Source: Bacillota bacterium
GTDB taxonomy: Bacteria; Bacillota; Clostridia; Christensenellales; SZUA-584
Assembly (NCBI GenBank): GCA_023406895.1
Contig: JAEXTV010000014.1
Span: forward strand, 1 to 64,000
Direction: 5' to 3'
Length of the DNA stretch: 64,000 nucleotides
The notes below the pieces were generated by a model. The model made no database searches and was not told the DNA's origin. It worked only from the letters and a program-made list of their open reading frames with translations. The translations under genes were made by a program, and so were the position numbers. Shown in pieces: positions 45,593-53,981 of this stretch. Each line of letters begins with the position of its first letter. Within the stretch, counting starts at the first letter, position 1.

Positions 45593-46029
45593 TATTTGCA
45601 CCTCTCAGTCTTTTTGTCATGCAACACAGATTCCAATTGCCTGTTTAAGCTGTTGATACTGCCCTGTAAAGAATTGATCTTTTGCTTTGCTTTTAAAATC
45701 TCATCATTAATCTTATCAATTTGTTTATTAACAGCCCTCTTGATATCCTCAATGCTTGCAAAAGCCAAGCCTGACTTGCCTCCCAAAAGGCTGTTCATTC
45801 TCATTGAATATTCTCTCGCGATTTTAACCTGGTCGTTATTTCCGATGCAAGACGCATCACGTTTTTCACTCTCAACGTATGCGTGAAATTCCCTTTCCTT
45901 CCGACAAACACCGTCCTTCGCTTGACAGAGTTTTTGCAATTGCTGCTTCAGCTCATCAATATCGCCATTTAGTTGGTTAATGGAATTCTTGCATCTGTTT
46001 ATTTGTGAGCGAATATCAGATTCATCCAT
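45592..46029 (-). CDS. Coiled-coil protein, DUF5082/YwqH-like
   Basis: This 145-residue protein is dominated by two coiled-coil stretches (about residues 5-40 and 95-135) with Gln/Lys/Asn-rich heptads, e.g. INQLNGDIDELKQQLQKL. Size and first-gene position resemble YwqH (DUF5082) in Bacillus LXG toxin loci. The ATG at 46029 (MDESDIRSQIN) is preferred because AAGGG lies 8 bases before it. The gene leads the cluster and has its own promoter. Confidence 0.55.
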   Translation of the reverse strand: MDESDIRSQINRCKNSINQLNGDIDELKQQLQKLCQAKDGVCRKEREFHAYVESEKRDASCIGNNDQVKIAREYSMRMNSLLGGKSGLAFASIEDIKRAVNKQIDKINDEILKAKQKINSLQGSINSLNRQLESVLHDKKTERCK

Positions 46030-46086
46030 ACGCAATACCCTTCTTCTATACATAAAAAACGACAAACCGAAAGATAGTCTGTTCAT

Positions 46087-46115
46087 ATAATATTATATAT
46101 TCATGGGAATATCAA
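46087..46115 (-). promoter_or_regulatory. Promoter of the effector cluster
   Basis: On the minus strand TTGATA (46115-46110) and TATTAT (46092-46087) are 17 bases apart, 58 bases before the first gene of the cluster. Confidence 0.5.
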
Positions 46116-46277
46116 CAACATATGTCTTTATGTTCCATATTGGCGTTGTTGCTGGATGCAGATAAAAATGATGCCTTCACTGAATATGAATATCTATTCC
46201 ATTGACACTTTGTGCTGGCATACGCCGGGCACGCGACCGCGTATACATTAGAGATCAAATAATAAATGAGGATTTCG

Positions 46278-46973
46278 ATGTTTCTGACCAGCGGCATATT
46301 GGGAAGTGTGATAGGTGCGGCAGGCACCGTCATCGGCGGGTTATTGGCCCTGCTCATCGGCAAACGCGCGCATGAGCCGCGCCCATTTCTGGCTTTTGCG
46401 GGCGGTATGATGGTGGCGGTCGTCTTTTTTGATATGCTGCTTGAAAGCGAGGAGCTCGGCGGCATGGTACGTATGTGCATCGGGGCGTCGGCAGGCGGCA
46501 TCTTTTTCGCGCTTGCGGATCCGCTGTTTAACCATAGCGAAGAGCCGTCACTCTATTCAACAGGGCTCCTTGTGCTCATCGGTATTGCGCTGCACAATCT
46601 GCCCGAAGGCCTTGCGGTGGGCTCGTCGCTTGTGGAGAGCCGGGAGGCGGCGCTGTCGCTCGGGCTGCTCATTCTTGTTCACGATATCCCCGAAGGCATC
46701 GTTGTGTGCCTGCCGCTTCAGCTTTCGGGCATGAAGATACGACGCATATTCGTTCTCGCTTTGCTCACGGGCGTTCCCACGGCGCTCGGTTCGGTTATCG
46801 GTACGGCGATCGGCAGCATTTCCAGGGAAATGATATCGTTTTGCATTTCGTTTGCGGGCGGCGCGATGCTTTACATCTCACTCAAAGAGCTGATACCCGC
46901 GGCGGGCAAGCACAAGGTGTTTTGGTCTTTGATGGGCCTTTGCGTGGGCTTTTTTATGACGGAGCTGATTTAA
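46278..46973 (+). CDS. ZIP family metal ion transporter
   Basis: This 231-residue protein has eight hydrophobic helices. The two ZIP metal-binding signatures are HNLPEGLAVG near residue 110 and HDIPEGIVV near residue 136. Relatives (ZupT/GufA-like) import zinc, iron or other divalent ions. The ATG at 46278 is preferred over the one at 46266 because GAGGATTTCG lies ahead of it. It ends 20 bases inside the convergent recF gene. Confidence 0.9.
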   Translation: MFLTSGILGSVIGAAGTVIGGLLALLIGKRAHEPRPFLAFAGGMMVAVVFFDMLLESEELGGMVRMCIGASAGGIFFALADPLFNHSEEPSLYSTGLLVLIGIALHNLPEGLAVGSSLVESREAALSLGLLILVHDIPEGIVVCLPLQLSGMKIRRIFVLALLTGVPTALGSVIGTAIGSISREMISFCISFAGGAMLYISLKELIPAAGKHKVFWSLMGLCVGFFMTELI

Positions 46974-48051
46974 CGGGCATTTCTTTGACCGTTCCTTCCG
47001 AAACTGTGTAAACGCGGGCATGGGCACATTTTAACGGCACCGCCGTGGTAATGAAGCACTGTGCGCCGCGGATATGCTCGAGCAGCGCGGACTGCCGCGC
47101 GGCATCCAGCTCGGAAAACACATCGTCGAGCAGCAGCACAGGGCTTTCTCCAAAGTCGGCCCGTGCAATCTCAAACGTGGCGAGCTTCAACGAGAGCATC
47201 GCCGTTCGTATCTGCCCCTGCGAGGAATACGCTTTGATTTCGCCGCCGTTCAGCGCCACCGCAAGATCCTCACGGTGCGGCCCGTAAAGGCAAAACCCCT
47301 GCTCAATCTCGGATGTTAAAGACTTATCCATTTTTTCAAACAGGGCAAGCCGGATATCCTCCCCGGTCACGCTGCTCTTGTATTTGAGGCTCAAGGTTTC
47401 TTCGCTTGCGATATCGTGATGAACAGCGCGGCTGATTTCATCAAGCCGATGCAAAAACGCCTGCCGCGTGCTGATGATGCGCGCACCGTGGTCGGCCAGC
47501 TGCTCGTTGTATATCGTCACGAGCTTTTTGAGCTGATGCTCGGCCATGCGCGATTTGAGCAGCGCGTTTTTCTGCGCAAGCGCCTTGCCGTATTCGAGCA
47601 GCTCGTAAAAGTAAGCGGGCCTGAGCTTACTGATCTCCATATCAATAAACCGGCGGCGCAGCGAAGGCGATTCTTTCAGCACCTTCAAATCCTCGGGGGA
47701 AAACACCACCGCGATAAAGTTTCCGAACAGCTCGCCCATTTTCCTCACGGGCTGGCCGTTTATTTTGAGGCTCTTTTTTTCAAGCACCGAAAGCAGCGCC
47801 TCTACGGAAAGCTGCCCCTCCTTTTTCTCGATACCGCCTTTGATATATGCGGACTGCACGCCATCTCGGATGCACTCAGCCTCCTTCTGCGTGCGGAACG
47901 ACTTGCCAATGCTTAAGAAGCCCACCGCTTCGAGCACGTTTGTTTTGCCGGCGGCGTTTTTACCCTGCAGAACATTGATGCCTTCCGAAAATGTCACGGA
48001 GAGGTTTTCATAACTGCGAAAGTTTTTGAGCACAAGACTGCTTATATGCAT
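46954..48051 (-). CDS. recF: DNA replication/repair protein RecF
   Basis: This 365-residue SMC-like ATPase acts in single-strand gap repair with RecO and RecR. It starts MHISSLVLKNFRSYENL, with Walker A GKNAAGKTN near residues 31-39. The signature AYSSQGQIRTAMLSLK near 290 and Walker B VLLLDDVFSELD near 320 follow. The start at 48051 has GGAAGTGGCGT; upstream in-frame residues are not conserved in type. It is found away from dnaA-dnaN, its usual neighbours. It overlaps the convergent ZIP gene by 20 bases. Confidence 0.93.
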   Translation of the reverse strand: MHISSLVLKNFRSYENLSVTFSEGINVLQGKNAAGKTNVLEAVGFLSIGKSFRTQKEAECIRDGVQSAYIKGGIEKKEGQLSVEALLSVLEKKSLKINGQPVRKMGELFGNFIAVVFSPEDLKVLKESPSLRRRFIDMEISKLRPAYFYELLEYGKALAQKNALLKSRMAEHQLKKLVTIYNEQLADHGARIISTRQAFLHRLDEISRAVHHDIASEETLSLKYKSSVTGEDIRLALFEKMDKSLTSEIEQGFCLYGPHREDLAVALNGGEIKAYSSQGQIRTAMLSLKLATFEIARADFGESPVLLLDDVFSELDAARQSALLEHIRGAQCFITTAVPLKCAHARVYTVSEGTVKEMPVKSAPS

Positions 48052-48061
48052 ACGCCACTTC

Positions 48062-49246
48062 CTAAAAATACAAGTAATACCAAGCCGCACCCCACACATT
48101 GATAGCAATACCGAGCACCGTCAGCACCGCGGGCAGGGTCCATTGTCCGCGAACCGGCTTTTCTAACGGGTGTTCGCCGATAATCAGCAGCGAGAACGGC
48201 AGCAGATCGACCAGATACCGGCATCCAAACTGCCAACCTCCCATGGTCTTGTGGGAGAGCACCAGCAGAAGATGCACCGCCATGCTGATAAGACAGATGA
48301 TGCGCAGCGTATTAAGCCGCCGCTGCAGCAGCCGGACAGCCAGCAATATGAACGCCGGGTTCACAAGAAAAAACAGCGTGCCGTTAAACTCGGGCCAGAA
48401 GCGTTCCCCGCCGGGCAGCTTCAATATCTCAAGGAAATTTCCCGGGACATATGACAAAGAGAACTGCGGCGCCGTTAAGAACTCGGGAAGATAATTGTGG
48501 CCGAACTCAAACAGATTGTCAAACCGCACCACATTATAGACCGCAGCGATGATGCCCACTGCCGCCAGCGGCAGCATATATTTGATTGAACGAACAAATG
48601 TTCGCGTCAGTGAGCCGTCCTTTATTTTAGTATACAGCTGATAAAAAAGCAACGGGGCATAGACGATATTCATAGGACGGCACGCAAACGCCGCGCCGAG
48701 GCTCAGGAACGAAAAATACCATGCGGCCTTTTTATCGCTCTCCATCAAATAAACAGCAAGCACGAGAAAAAAGAAGCTCTGAGTCTGGGCCGAAAACCAT
48801 ACCCAGCCCGTCAGCGATATATAGAACAGATTTGACCCGAGCGTCATGAGCAGCGCCACCAGCGAGGAATAAAGTCCGCCGAAACCGCGCCGCATCATAA
48901 ACCGGTAGGTCAGCACAAACGAAAAGAATCCGAAAAGCGTATTCACAAGGTTGTCCGGCGTGTTCATTCCGAAAAAAGGCACGAGCAGAAACTGAACCAC
49001 GCTCGGGAACGGCGGAAAACTCACATAATAATGACCACCGTACCACGCAAGCTCGAGCCATGAAACGTTTTCGGGCAGATATATCCTGCCTTCCCACCAA
49101 GCCGCTGCCTGCCGCGTGTACGTATCATAATCGGAATGCGAGAGGATGCTCTGCTCCATCACGCGGTACATGATGATGTAAGCACACACAAGCAGCCCCG
49201 CTGCCAATATGAAGTGGTATGTGTAGCGTTGCTTTTCGTCGTTCAT
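48062..49246 (-). CDS. Polytopic membrane protein, GT-C glycosyltransferase-like
   Basis: This 394-residue protein has about ten hydrophobic helices and a long first external loop with SDYDTYTRQAAAWWEGRIYL and YYVSFPPFP. This layout, with an early acidic Asp in the first loop, resembles GT-C glycosyltransferases that use lipid-linked sugars. No family is certain. It lies 10 bases upstream of recF on the same strand and may be cotranscribed with it. Confidence 0.6.
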   Translation of the reverse strand: MNDEKQRYTYHFILAAGLLVCAYIIMYRVMEQSILSHSDYDTYTRQAAAWWEGRIYLPENVSWLELAWYGGHYYVSFPPFPSVVQFLLVPFFGMNTPDNLVNTLFGFFSFVLTYRFMMRRGFGGLYSSLVALLMTLGSNLFYISLTGWVWFSAQTQSFFFLVLAVYLMESDKKAAWYFSFLSLGAAFACRPMNIVYAPLLFYQLYTKIKDGSLTRTFVRSIKYMLPLAAVGIIAAVYNVVRFDNLFEFGHNYLPEFLTAPQFSLSYVPGNFLEILKLPGGERFWPEFNGTLFFLVNPAFILLAVRLLQRRLNTLRIICLISMAVHLLLVLSHKTMGGWQFGCRYLVDLLPFSLLIIGEHPLEKPVRGQWTLPAVLTVLGIAINVWGAAWYYLYF

Positions 49247-49342
49247 ATCGCCGTTATTTTATCATGGGCCTGCGTGCTTAAGCAATGCGGAATTGACGTG
49301 ATCAGTCTTGTGTGTATTCTTTCCTGAATGAAGGGGCTTCCT

Positions 49343-49441
49343 TGTCATAACTGCGGCCGATGACGCAGTGTGCTCAATTCCCATGTTAAAAGTGTTTTGC
49401 CATGGGATGCTTCACTTCACTACGTTCCGTTCAGCATGACA
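49343..49441. repeat. Family 1 hairpin element (TGTCA/TGACA ends)
   Basis: A 99-base palindromic element has the same end bases as 49-155 and the inner hairpin CCCATGTTAAAAGTGTTTTG/CCATGGGA. The rest of 49247-49567 is repeat-like AT-rich sequence, including GGAATCTCATGG and CCATGGGATTCC arms at 49500-49543, and no gene. Confidence 0.6.
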
Positions 49442-49567
49442 ACATGAGGTGATAAGCATATTGGCTTTCGGTCATACCAATTGAACATAAGCAAAAGAGG
49501 AATCTCATGGCGAGTACTCTTTCCATGGGATTCCTCTTCGAAACTTTTCATTCTTAATTATTAATTC

Positions 49568-50416
49568 TTAATTCTTGATGTAGATATGCGTGCTTGCCGC
49601 CTTGCCCGAAATGATATCGTCAATGCGGTTCACCGCGCTCGAAATGTACACATGCGTGCCGGCTTTGGCAGGACCCAGCGAATATTTGAGCTTCGCGCCC
49701 GCACCATGCGCGCCCGCACGTGACGCACCGCTGCAGCAGGCAATCGCCTCATTCATATGAGCCTCAAGCTCTTCGGGGCTGGTGCCGGTAATCTCGCGGA
49801 TCAGCGTGGACGGATCCTTCGGGTTCTGATAGATACCGTTAACCGATGTCAGTATAATCAGCGTTTTGGCGTTAACAAGCATTGCAACCACCGCAGCAGT
49901 CTCGTCGTTATCCACGCACTCCACCACTTCGCGGCCGCCGTTGCCTATTTTCTTTAGCTCCATCTTGCGGTTTTCTTCGCTCGAAACGGGGTCGTTGTAG
50001 TTGATGATCGGAATCGCCCCCTGTAACGGCGCACGGTTGAGCAGCTTTAAAATATGCTCACGTTTTTCCGCGTCGTTAAAATGGCTGTGCTCCACGAGCA
50101 CCTGCCGCACGGAATATTGGGGGCTGATAAACTGGCGGTAATTTTCCATCAGTATCGCCTGTCCCTGCGCGCTGTAGTCCGTTTTCACGTCTTCCTCGTC
50201 GCCGCTGAGCTCCCTGCCGTTGCGCTTTATAAAATCAATACGGCCAATCTCCGTGGCACCCGAGCTCACCAGCAGTATACCGGGCCTTAAAGAACTGCCC
50301 AACCGCGAAAATATATTGTAATCGATGTCCCCGTCGTCGTGGCGGATCAGCGCCATCGAGCCGATTTTGACGACGATATCATATGCACTTTCCAAAAGCG
50401 TCACTGCTCCTATCAT
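49568..50416 (-). CDS. Amino-acid kinase family protein, glutamate 5-kinase-like
   Basis: This 282-residue amino-acid kinase fold protein has VVKIGSMAL near the start, ILLVSSGATEIG, the EENRKMELKKIGNGG loop, DNDETAAVVAMLVNA and LTSVNGIYQNPKDP. The pattern resembles ProB (glutamate 5-kinase), but there is no C-terminal PUA domain and no proA neighbour. The exact substrate is uncertain. The start is doubtful: the ATG at 50416 lacks a ribosome site, and AGGAG inside the first codons would better serve a TTG near 50395. Confidence 0.75.
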   Translation of the reverse strand: MIGAVTLLESAYDIVVKIGSMALIRHDDGDIDYNIFSRLGSSLRPGILLVSSGATEIGRIDFIKRNGRELSGDEEDVKTDYSAQGQAILMENYRQFISPQYSVRQVLVEHSHFNDAEKREHILKLLNRAPLQGAIPIINYNDPVSSEENRKMELKKIGNGGREVVECVDNDETAAVVAMLVNAKTLIILTSVNGIYQNPKDPSTLIREITGTSPEELEAHMNEAIACCSGASRAGAHGAGAKLKYSLGPAKAGTHVYISSAVNRIDDIISGKAASTHIYIKN

Positions 50417-50476
50417 TGGATACTTAAAATAACGATACCAGTATAATCATACAGCATATAAAAGTAAAGCCGCTGT

Positions 50477-50809
50477 TCAGTGCGTATGGCCGAGAATGGT
50501 GATCTCGTCCCCAACCGCCGCCTTAACCGCCTCGCGCATTTTCTTTGCAAACGGGCACGCAAACCCGATGGGGTTCCCTTTGGATATGCACGACGCAAAC
50601 GCAATGCCCTGTGCGCCGCGCCTCACCATTTCCTGCGCTCTGGTTACGGCTTTTTTGCCGGGGCAGCCGCCGCACGAATTGACGCCCACGATTTCTATTT
50701 CGCCGTCAATCGCCTCAAACGCGCCCTTCTTTTCCTTTGCAAACAGCAAGTCTGTCGTGGCCGGGCACATGTCTTCGGTCTGCATGCACCGGATAATGCC
50801 TATTTTCAT
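50477..50809 (-). CDS. CGGC domain protein
   Basis: This 110-residue protein contains the diagnostic VNSCGGCPGKKAV near residue 45. Further cysteines (C8, C15, the ASC at about 74 and the FAC at about 85) may bind a metal or iron-sulfur cluster. The CGGC family is widespread in anaerobes, and its function is unknown. AGAGGATCTAGT precedes the ATG. Confidence 0.88.
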   Translation of the reverse strand: MKIGIIRCMQTEDMCPATTDLLFAKEKKGAFEAIDGEIEIVGVNSCGGCPGKKAVTRAQEMVRRGAQGIAFASCISKGNPIGFACPFAKKMREAVKAAVGDEITILGHTH

Positions 50810-50828
50810 ACTAGATCCTCTTTAATTT

Positions 50829-51242
50829 TTAACAAAATATTTTACAGAAAATCAACGCTGCGATGGCAACCCAGATCGCCAGTATGGGCAATGCGAAATA
50901 CCACTTTTTCGGCCTGCCGTTCTGCCACATACCCAAAGCCTGCGCTTCGCATTCTTCCATAATCCTTTGGGGTATCAATTTAACTGACAATGCAATCAGC
51001 AGCGGCAGTATGATGAAATCATCCAAATAGCCGAGATCCGGAATGAAATCCGGTATCAGATCAATGGGCGATAGCGCGTAACCCACGGTGATTCCCGCGG
51101 CGATTTTAGCCAACATCGGCGTGTCTTTTCTTCTTAAGGCCAAATACACGGCCACAACTTTTGTTTTGAGCTGCTTTGATTTTTGACTGATAAAAAGAAC
51201 GGCCTTAGATTTTCCGATGGCTTGACACATAGTCGATTTCAT
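50829..51242 (-). CDS. YkvA (DUF1232) family membrane protein
   Basis: This protein of about 137 residues has the DUF1232 signature YALSPIDLIPDFIPDLGYLDD and a C-terminal membrane helix (WYFALPILAIWVAIAALIF). Its function is unknown. The start is uncertain: ATGs at 51242 and 51230 are both poorly served, and AAAAGGT is immediately before the first. The CGGC gene follows 20 bases later. Confidence 0.82.
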   Translation of the reverse strand: MKSTMCQAIGKSKAVLFISQKSKQLKTKVVAVYLALRRKDTPMLAKIAAGITVGYALSPIDLIPDFIPDLGYLDDFIILPLLIALSVKLIPQRIMEECEAQALGMWQNGRPKKWYFALPILAIWVAIAALIFCKIFC

Positions 51243-51258
51243 ACCTTTTATTATAACA

Positions 51259-51288
51259 AAAAACAGAGGCCTTTTTGAAGACCTCTGT
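51259..51288 (-). terminator. Terminator between the CPBP protease and YkvA genes
   Basis: On the minus strand ACAGAGGTC / GGCCTCTGT has a TTCAAAAA loop and is followed by six T. It separates the CPBP/YbjQ/MerR unit from the ykvA-like gene. Confidence 0.8.
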
Positions 51289-51300
51289 CCAAAGAGCTTT

Positions 51301-52269
51301 TTATTGAACCGATTCGGGCATTGCGTCCGGTGTGACGGCGGGCTGCTTTGGCGGCGCAATCAGCTTCTGTTTTCTCTCGAGCCGCACCATGATCACCATA
51401 AACACCACCATAGCGATAATGAATCCGGCACCGCCGATAATGCCCGTCGGCGCAGGGCCCACAAACGGGTTGACCGCCTCCGCGCCCGAGACAAACACCA
51501 CCCCGGTAGCCGCCATACCGTTCAGCGTGCCGTGCGCAATCGCCGCGGGCAGACAGCTGCGCGTCCGGAGCGACACATACGAGAACAGCGTGCCCATGGC
51601 GATGCAAAAACCGCACATCGCAAGAATACCCGCAAACGGGTATCCCGGATACCCGAATCCATAGTTATGTCCGATCAATATCGTCAGCGGCGCGTGCCAC
51701 AGCCCCCATATCACGCCGCTTAACAGCACGGTGGGCACCACGCTCATCTTTTCGGAAAGCTTGGGTACGAGATAACCGCGCCAACCCCATTCCTCCCCGG
51801 TCGCGTTTAAGATATTGATGACGGGTGAAAAGACCAATCCCAGCGCAATTGACACCAAAGTCATCGACTGCACCGCCGCGGGTTCGAGCTTTAGCCCCTG
51901 TGCCGCATAGCTTTGGGCCATATACCCCATAGCCGGGTCAAATAGGTTCGGGTTGACGATGAAGTAAAGCGCCGCGCCGGCGATAATGAGCCCGGCCGGC
52001 AGCAGCCACGCAAGAATATAGAAGCGCACATGCCCTTTAAAATTCGGCAGTATCCACGCATCCTTGAAGCCTTCCTTCGTCACAAGACGTGTGAACAGCA
52101 CGCCGAGCGAAGGAATAAACATCATCGCGCCGACCAGCAGCGAAAAGACCGGGGCAAGCGCCGCGTTATTCATGATATTGCCGATCACGAATATCTCGAG
52201 CGCATAGGTCACCGCAAACGTAAACACAAGATAAATCGCGATCCGTTTGCCCGTTGTCATTTTATTCAT
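51301..52269 (-). CDS. CPBP family intramembrane metalloprotease
   Basis: This 322-residue protein has eight hydrophobic helices. The Abi/CPBP catalytic motifs are GEEWGWRGYL (EExxxR, near residue 160), WHAPL in GLWHAPLTIL, and HGTLN in AIAHGTLNG. Family members cleave within membranes. In Bacillota they are linked to bacteriocin self-immunity or to processing of prenylated-like peptides, but the target here is unknown. It forms a unit with the upstream ybjQ-like and MerR genes. Confidence 0.87.
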   Translation of the reverse strand: MNKMTTGKRIAIYLVFTFAVTYALEIFVIGNIMNNAALAPVFSLLVGAMMFIPSLGVLFTRLVTKEGFKDAWILPNFKGHVRFYILAWLLPAGLIIAGAALYFIVNPNLFDPAMGYMAQSYAAQGLKLEPAAVQSMTLVSIALGLVFSPVINILNATGEEWGWRGYLVPKLSEKMSVVPTVLLSGVIWGLWHAPLTILIGHNYGFGYPGYPFAGILAMCGFCIAMGTLFSYVSLRTRSCLPAAIAHGTLNGMAATGVVFVSGAEAVNPFVGPAPTGIIGGAGFIIAMVVFMVIMVRLERKQKLIAPPKQPAVTPDAMPESVQ

Positions 52270-52279
52270 ACATGCCTCC

Positions 52280-52597
52280 CTATCTTATTATCTTTACAGC
52301 CGTGCCGTATGCAATCACTTCAGCTGCGCCCTGCATGATGGATGCCGACGCATACCGGATATTGATCACCGCATCGGCACCGAGCGCCTGTGCTTCATCC
52401 ACCATACGTTTCATCGCGATCTGTCGGGCTTCGTTGAGCATTTCGGTATAGCTTCTGATCTCTCCGCCCACCAGCGTTTTCATGCCGGCCATAAAATCCT
52501 TGCCGAAATGCTTACTCATCACCACGTTGCCCTTTGCCATGCCAAGCGCCTCGCCGATTTCCTTCCCCGGAACATAATCAATATTTAGCAGCAGCAT
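52280..52597 (-). CDS. YbjQ (UPF0145) family protein
   Basis: This 105-residue protein contains VPGKEIGEALGMAKGNVV and AQALGADAVINIRY, diagnostic of the YbjQ/UPF0145 fold, formerly called heavy-metal-binding. It is a small pentamer-forming beta-barrel protein of unknown role. AAGGAGGGCGAAGAAA precedes the ATG. Its first 20 bases overlap the end of the MerR gene, which implies linked expression. Confidence 0.88.
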   Translation of the reverse strand: MLLLNIDYVPGKEIGEALGMAKGNVVMSKHFGKDFMAGMKTLVGGEIRSYTEMLNEARQIAMKRMVDEAQALGADAVINIRYASASIMQGAAEVIAYGTAVKIIR

Positions 52598-53213
52598 TTT
52601 CTTCGCCCTCCTTAATTTCTTTTATTCTCTGTTTCAATGCCATCGACACCCCGATGATGACGGCGGCGGGAAAAAGAAGAATCAATGCCGCCACAAGCGC
52701 CGGTACATGGTCGGCGATAAACGCCCAAAGCAGCAGCCCTGTCACCAAGGCCGCAAATGCAATGATGATAAATGCCGCTGTCATGGCTGTATAGCGCTGC
52801 TTTCTGTCCTTGCTGATACTCATAAACCGCGTTCCTTCCCGTTCCATTCTCTCCATCTGCGCCAAATACACATCAGGGTCCATCGTATCAAGCGGCTGCG
52901 CTGCCTCGGCCATCTGCGTGCACAGCCATTTTGTTTGCTCCAAGTTCACGCTGTCCCGTTCAAGCTTGATCACGTGCCGCCTTAAAGCGTCTTCGGCGGT
53001 CAGTATGCCTTTTTGCACCTTGAGGATTTCCTCAATGGGCATCGCAAGCTTTCTCAAAAGCTTGATTTTTTTGAGCATCTGGGCATCACTTTCGTCATAG
53101 TCACGGTATCCGTTACCCGTGTTGCGGCCCGGCGCAAGCAGCCCTTCCTTTTCGTAAAACCGTATATTTCTTTTGGTGATGCCAACCACCTGTTCAACCT
53201 CATTGATTTTCAA
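52578..53213 (-). CDS. MerR family regulator with C-terminal membrane segments
   Basis: This 211-residue protein has an N-terminal MerR winged HTH (KINEVEQVVGITKRNIRFYE), followed by GLLAPGRNTGNGYRDYDESD and a coiled-coil. Two hydrophobic helices (about residues 145-165 and 168-190) and a basic-acidic tail replace a ligand-binding domain. A membrane-embedded MerR regulator suggests sensing of envelope state. It is first in a unit with the YbjQ and CPBP protease genes. Confidence 0.85.
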   Translation of the reverse strand: MKINEVEQVVGITKRNIRFYEKEGLLAPGRNTGNGYRDYDESDAQMLKKIKLLRKLAMPIEEILKVQKGILTAEDALRRHVIKLERDSVNLEQTKWLCTQMAEAAQPLDTMDPDVYLAQMERMEREGTRFMSISKDRKQRYTAMTAAFIIIAFAALVTGLLLWAFIADHVPALVAALILLFPAAVIIGVSMALKQRIKEIKEGEENAAAKY

Positions 53214-53435
53214 GTGAACGCCCCCTTAATGCTTAGTTTAATTGTATACCTTTAACCAAGAGGAAGGTCAATAGTCCTGTGGGAAAATAAAACAATCTTA
53301 AGTAAAGAGCCCTATCAGATCTATCTTCGGGTTGATTTTTTTATATGTCTTTGATATCCTTGAGCAGAAGGGAACTCTAACGTGATCTTTCAACCGGCTG
53401 ACATCAGAGATGAGACACAAAGAAAGGACACCACT

Positions 53436-53879
53436 ATGACGATCGCAATCGGCGGAGACCATGGCGCGTTTGAGCTGAAAAAGCAAATTATTGACCATCT
53501 GCAAGAGCGGGGCATCAAAACGCTTGACATGGGAGCATATGACGCAAAGTCAACCGATTATCCCGATTATGCGCCTCCGGTTTGCAGCGCCGTGCTTTCA
53601 GGCGAAGCGGACTTTGGTATCGTGATTTGCGGAACAGGCATCGGCATTTCAATTTCAGCAAACAAAATCCACGGCATCCGATGCGCACTGCTTAACGATA
53701 CGTATTCTGCACGAATGGCGCGTGAGCACAATGATGCGAACGTGATGGCCATCGGCGCTCGCGTTTTGGGCGTTGGTCTTGCTCTTGATATCGTCGATAC
53801 ATTTCTGGACTCGGATTTTTCCCGTGATGAACGCCACAGCCGCAGAATAGAAAAAATAATGAACTTAGAGAAACGTTAA
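53436..53879 (+). CDS. rpiB: Ribose-5-phosphate isomerase B
   Basis: This 147-residue RpiB/LacAB-type isomerase interconverts ribose 5-phosphate and ribulose 5-phosphate. It shows TIAIGGDHGAFELK, the IVICGTGIGISISANK motif with the catalytic-type Cys, and the AREHNDANVMAIGAR segment. The ATG at 53436 has AAAGGACACCACT; upstream in-frame residues are not family-like. It precedes upp, which matches the common rpiB-upp order. Confidence 0.93.
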   Translation: MTIAIGGDHGAFELKKQIIDHLQERGIKTLDMGAYDAKSTDYPDYAPPVCSAVLSGEADFGIVICGTGIGISISANKIHGIRCALLNDTYSARMAREHNDANVMAIGARVLGVGLALDIVDTFLDSDFSRDERHSRRIEKIMNLEKR

Positions 53880-53981
53880 TCGTTTCTTTATTTATAAATC
53901 GGTTTATTTTGGATATTATGCCTTATTCATGACTTTAGGTTTTTAGGGCACAATTGAAATTATATATAATGGAGGAATATT

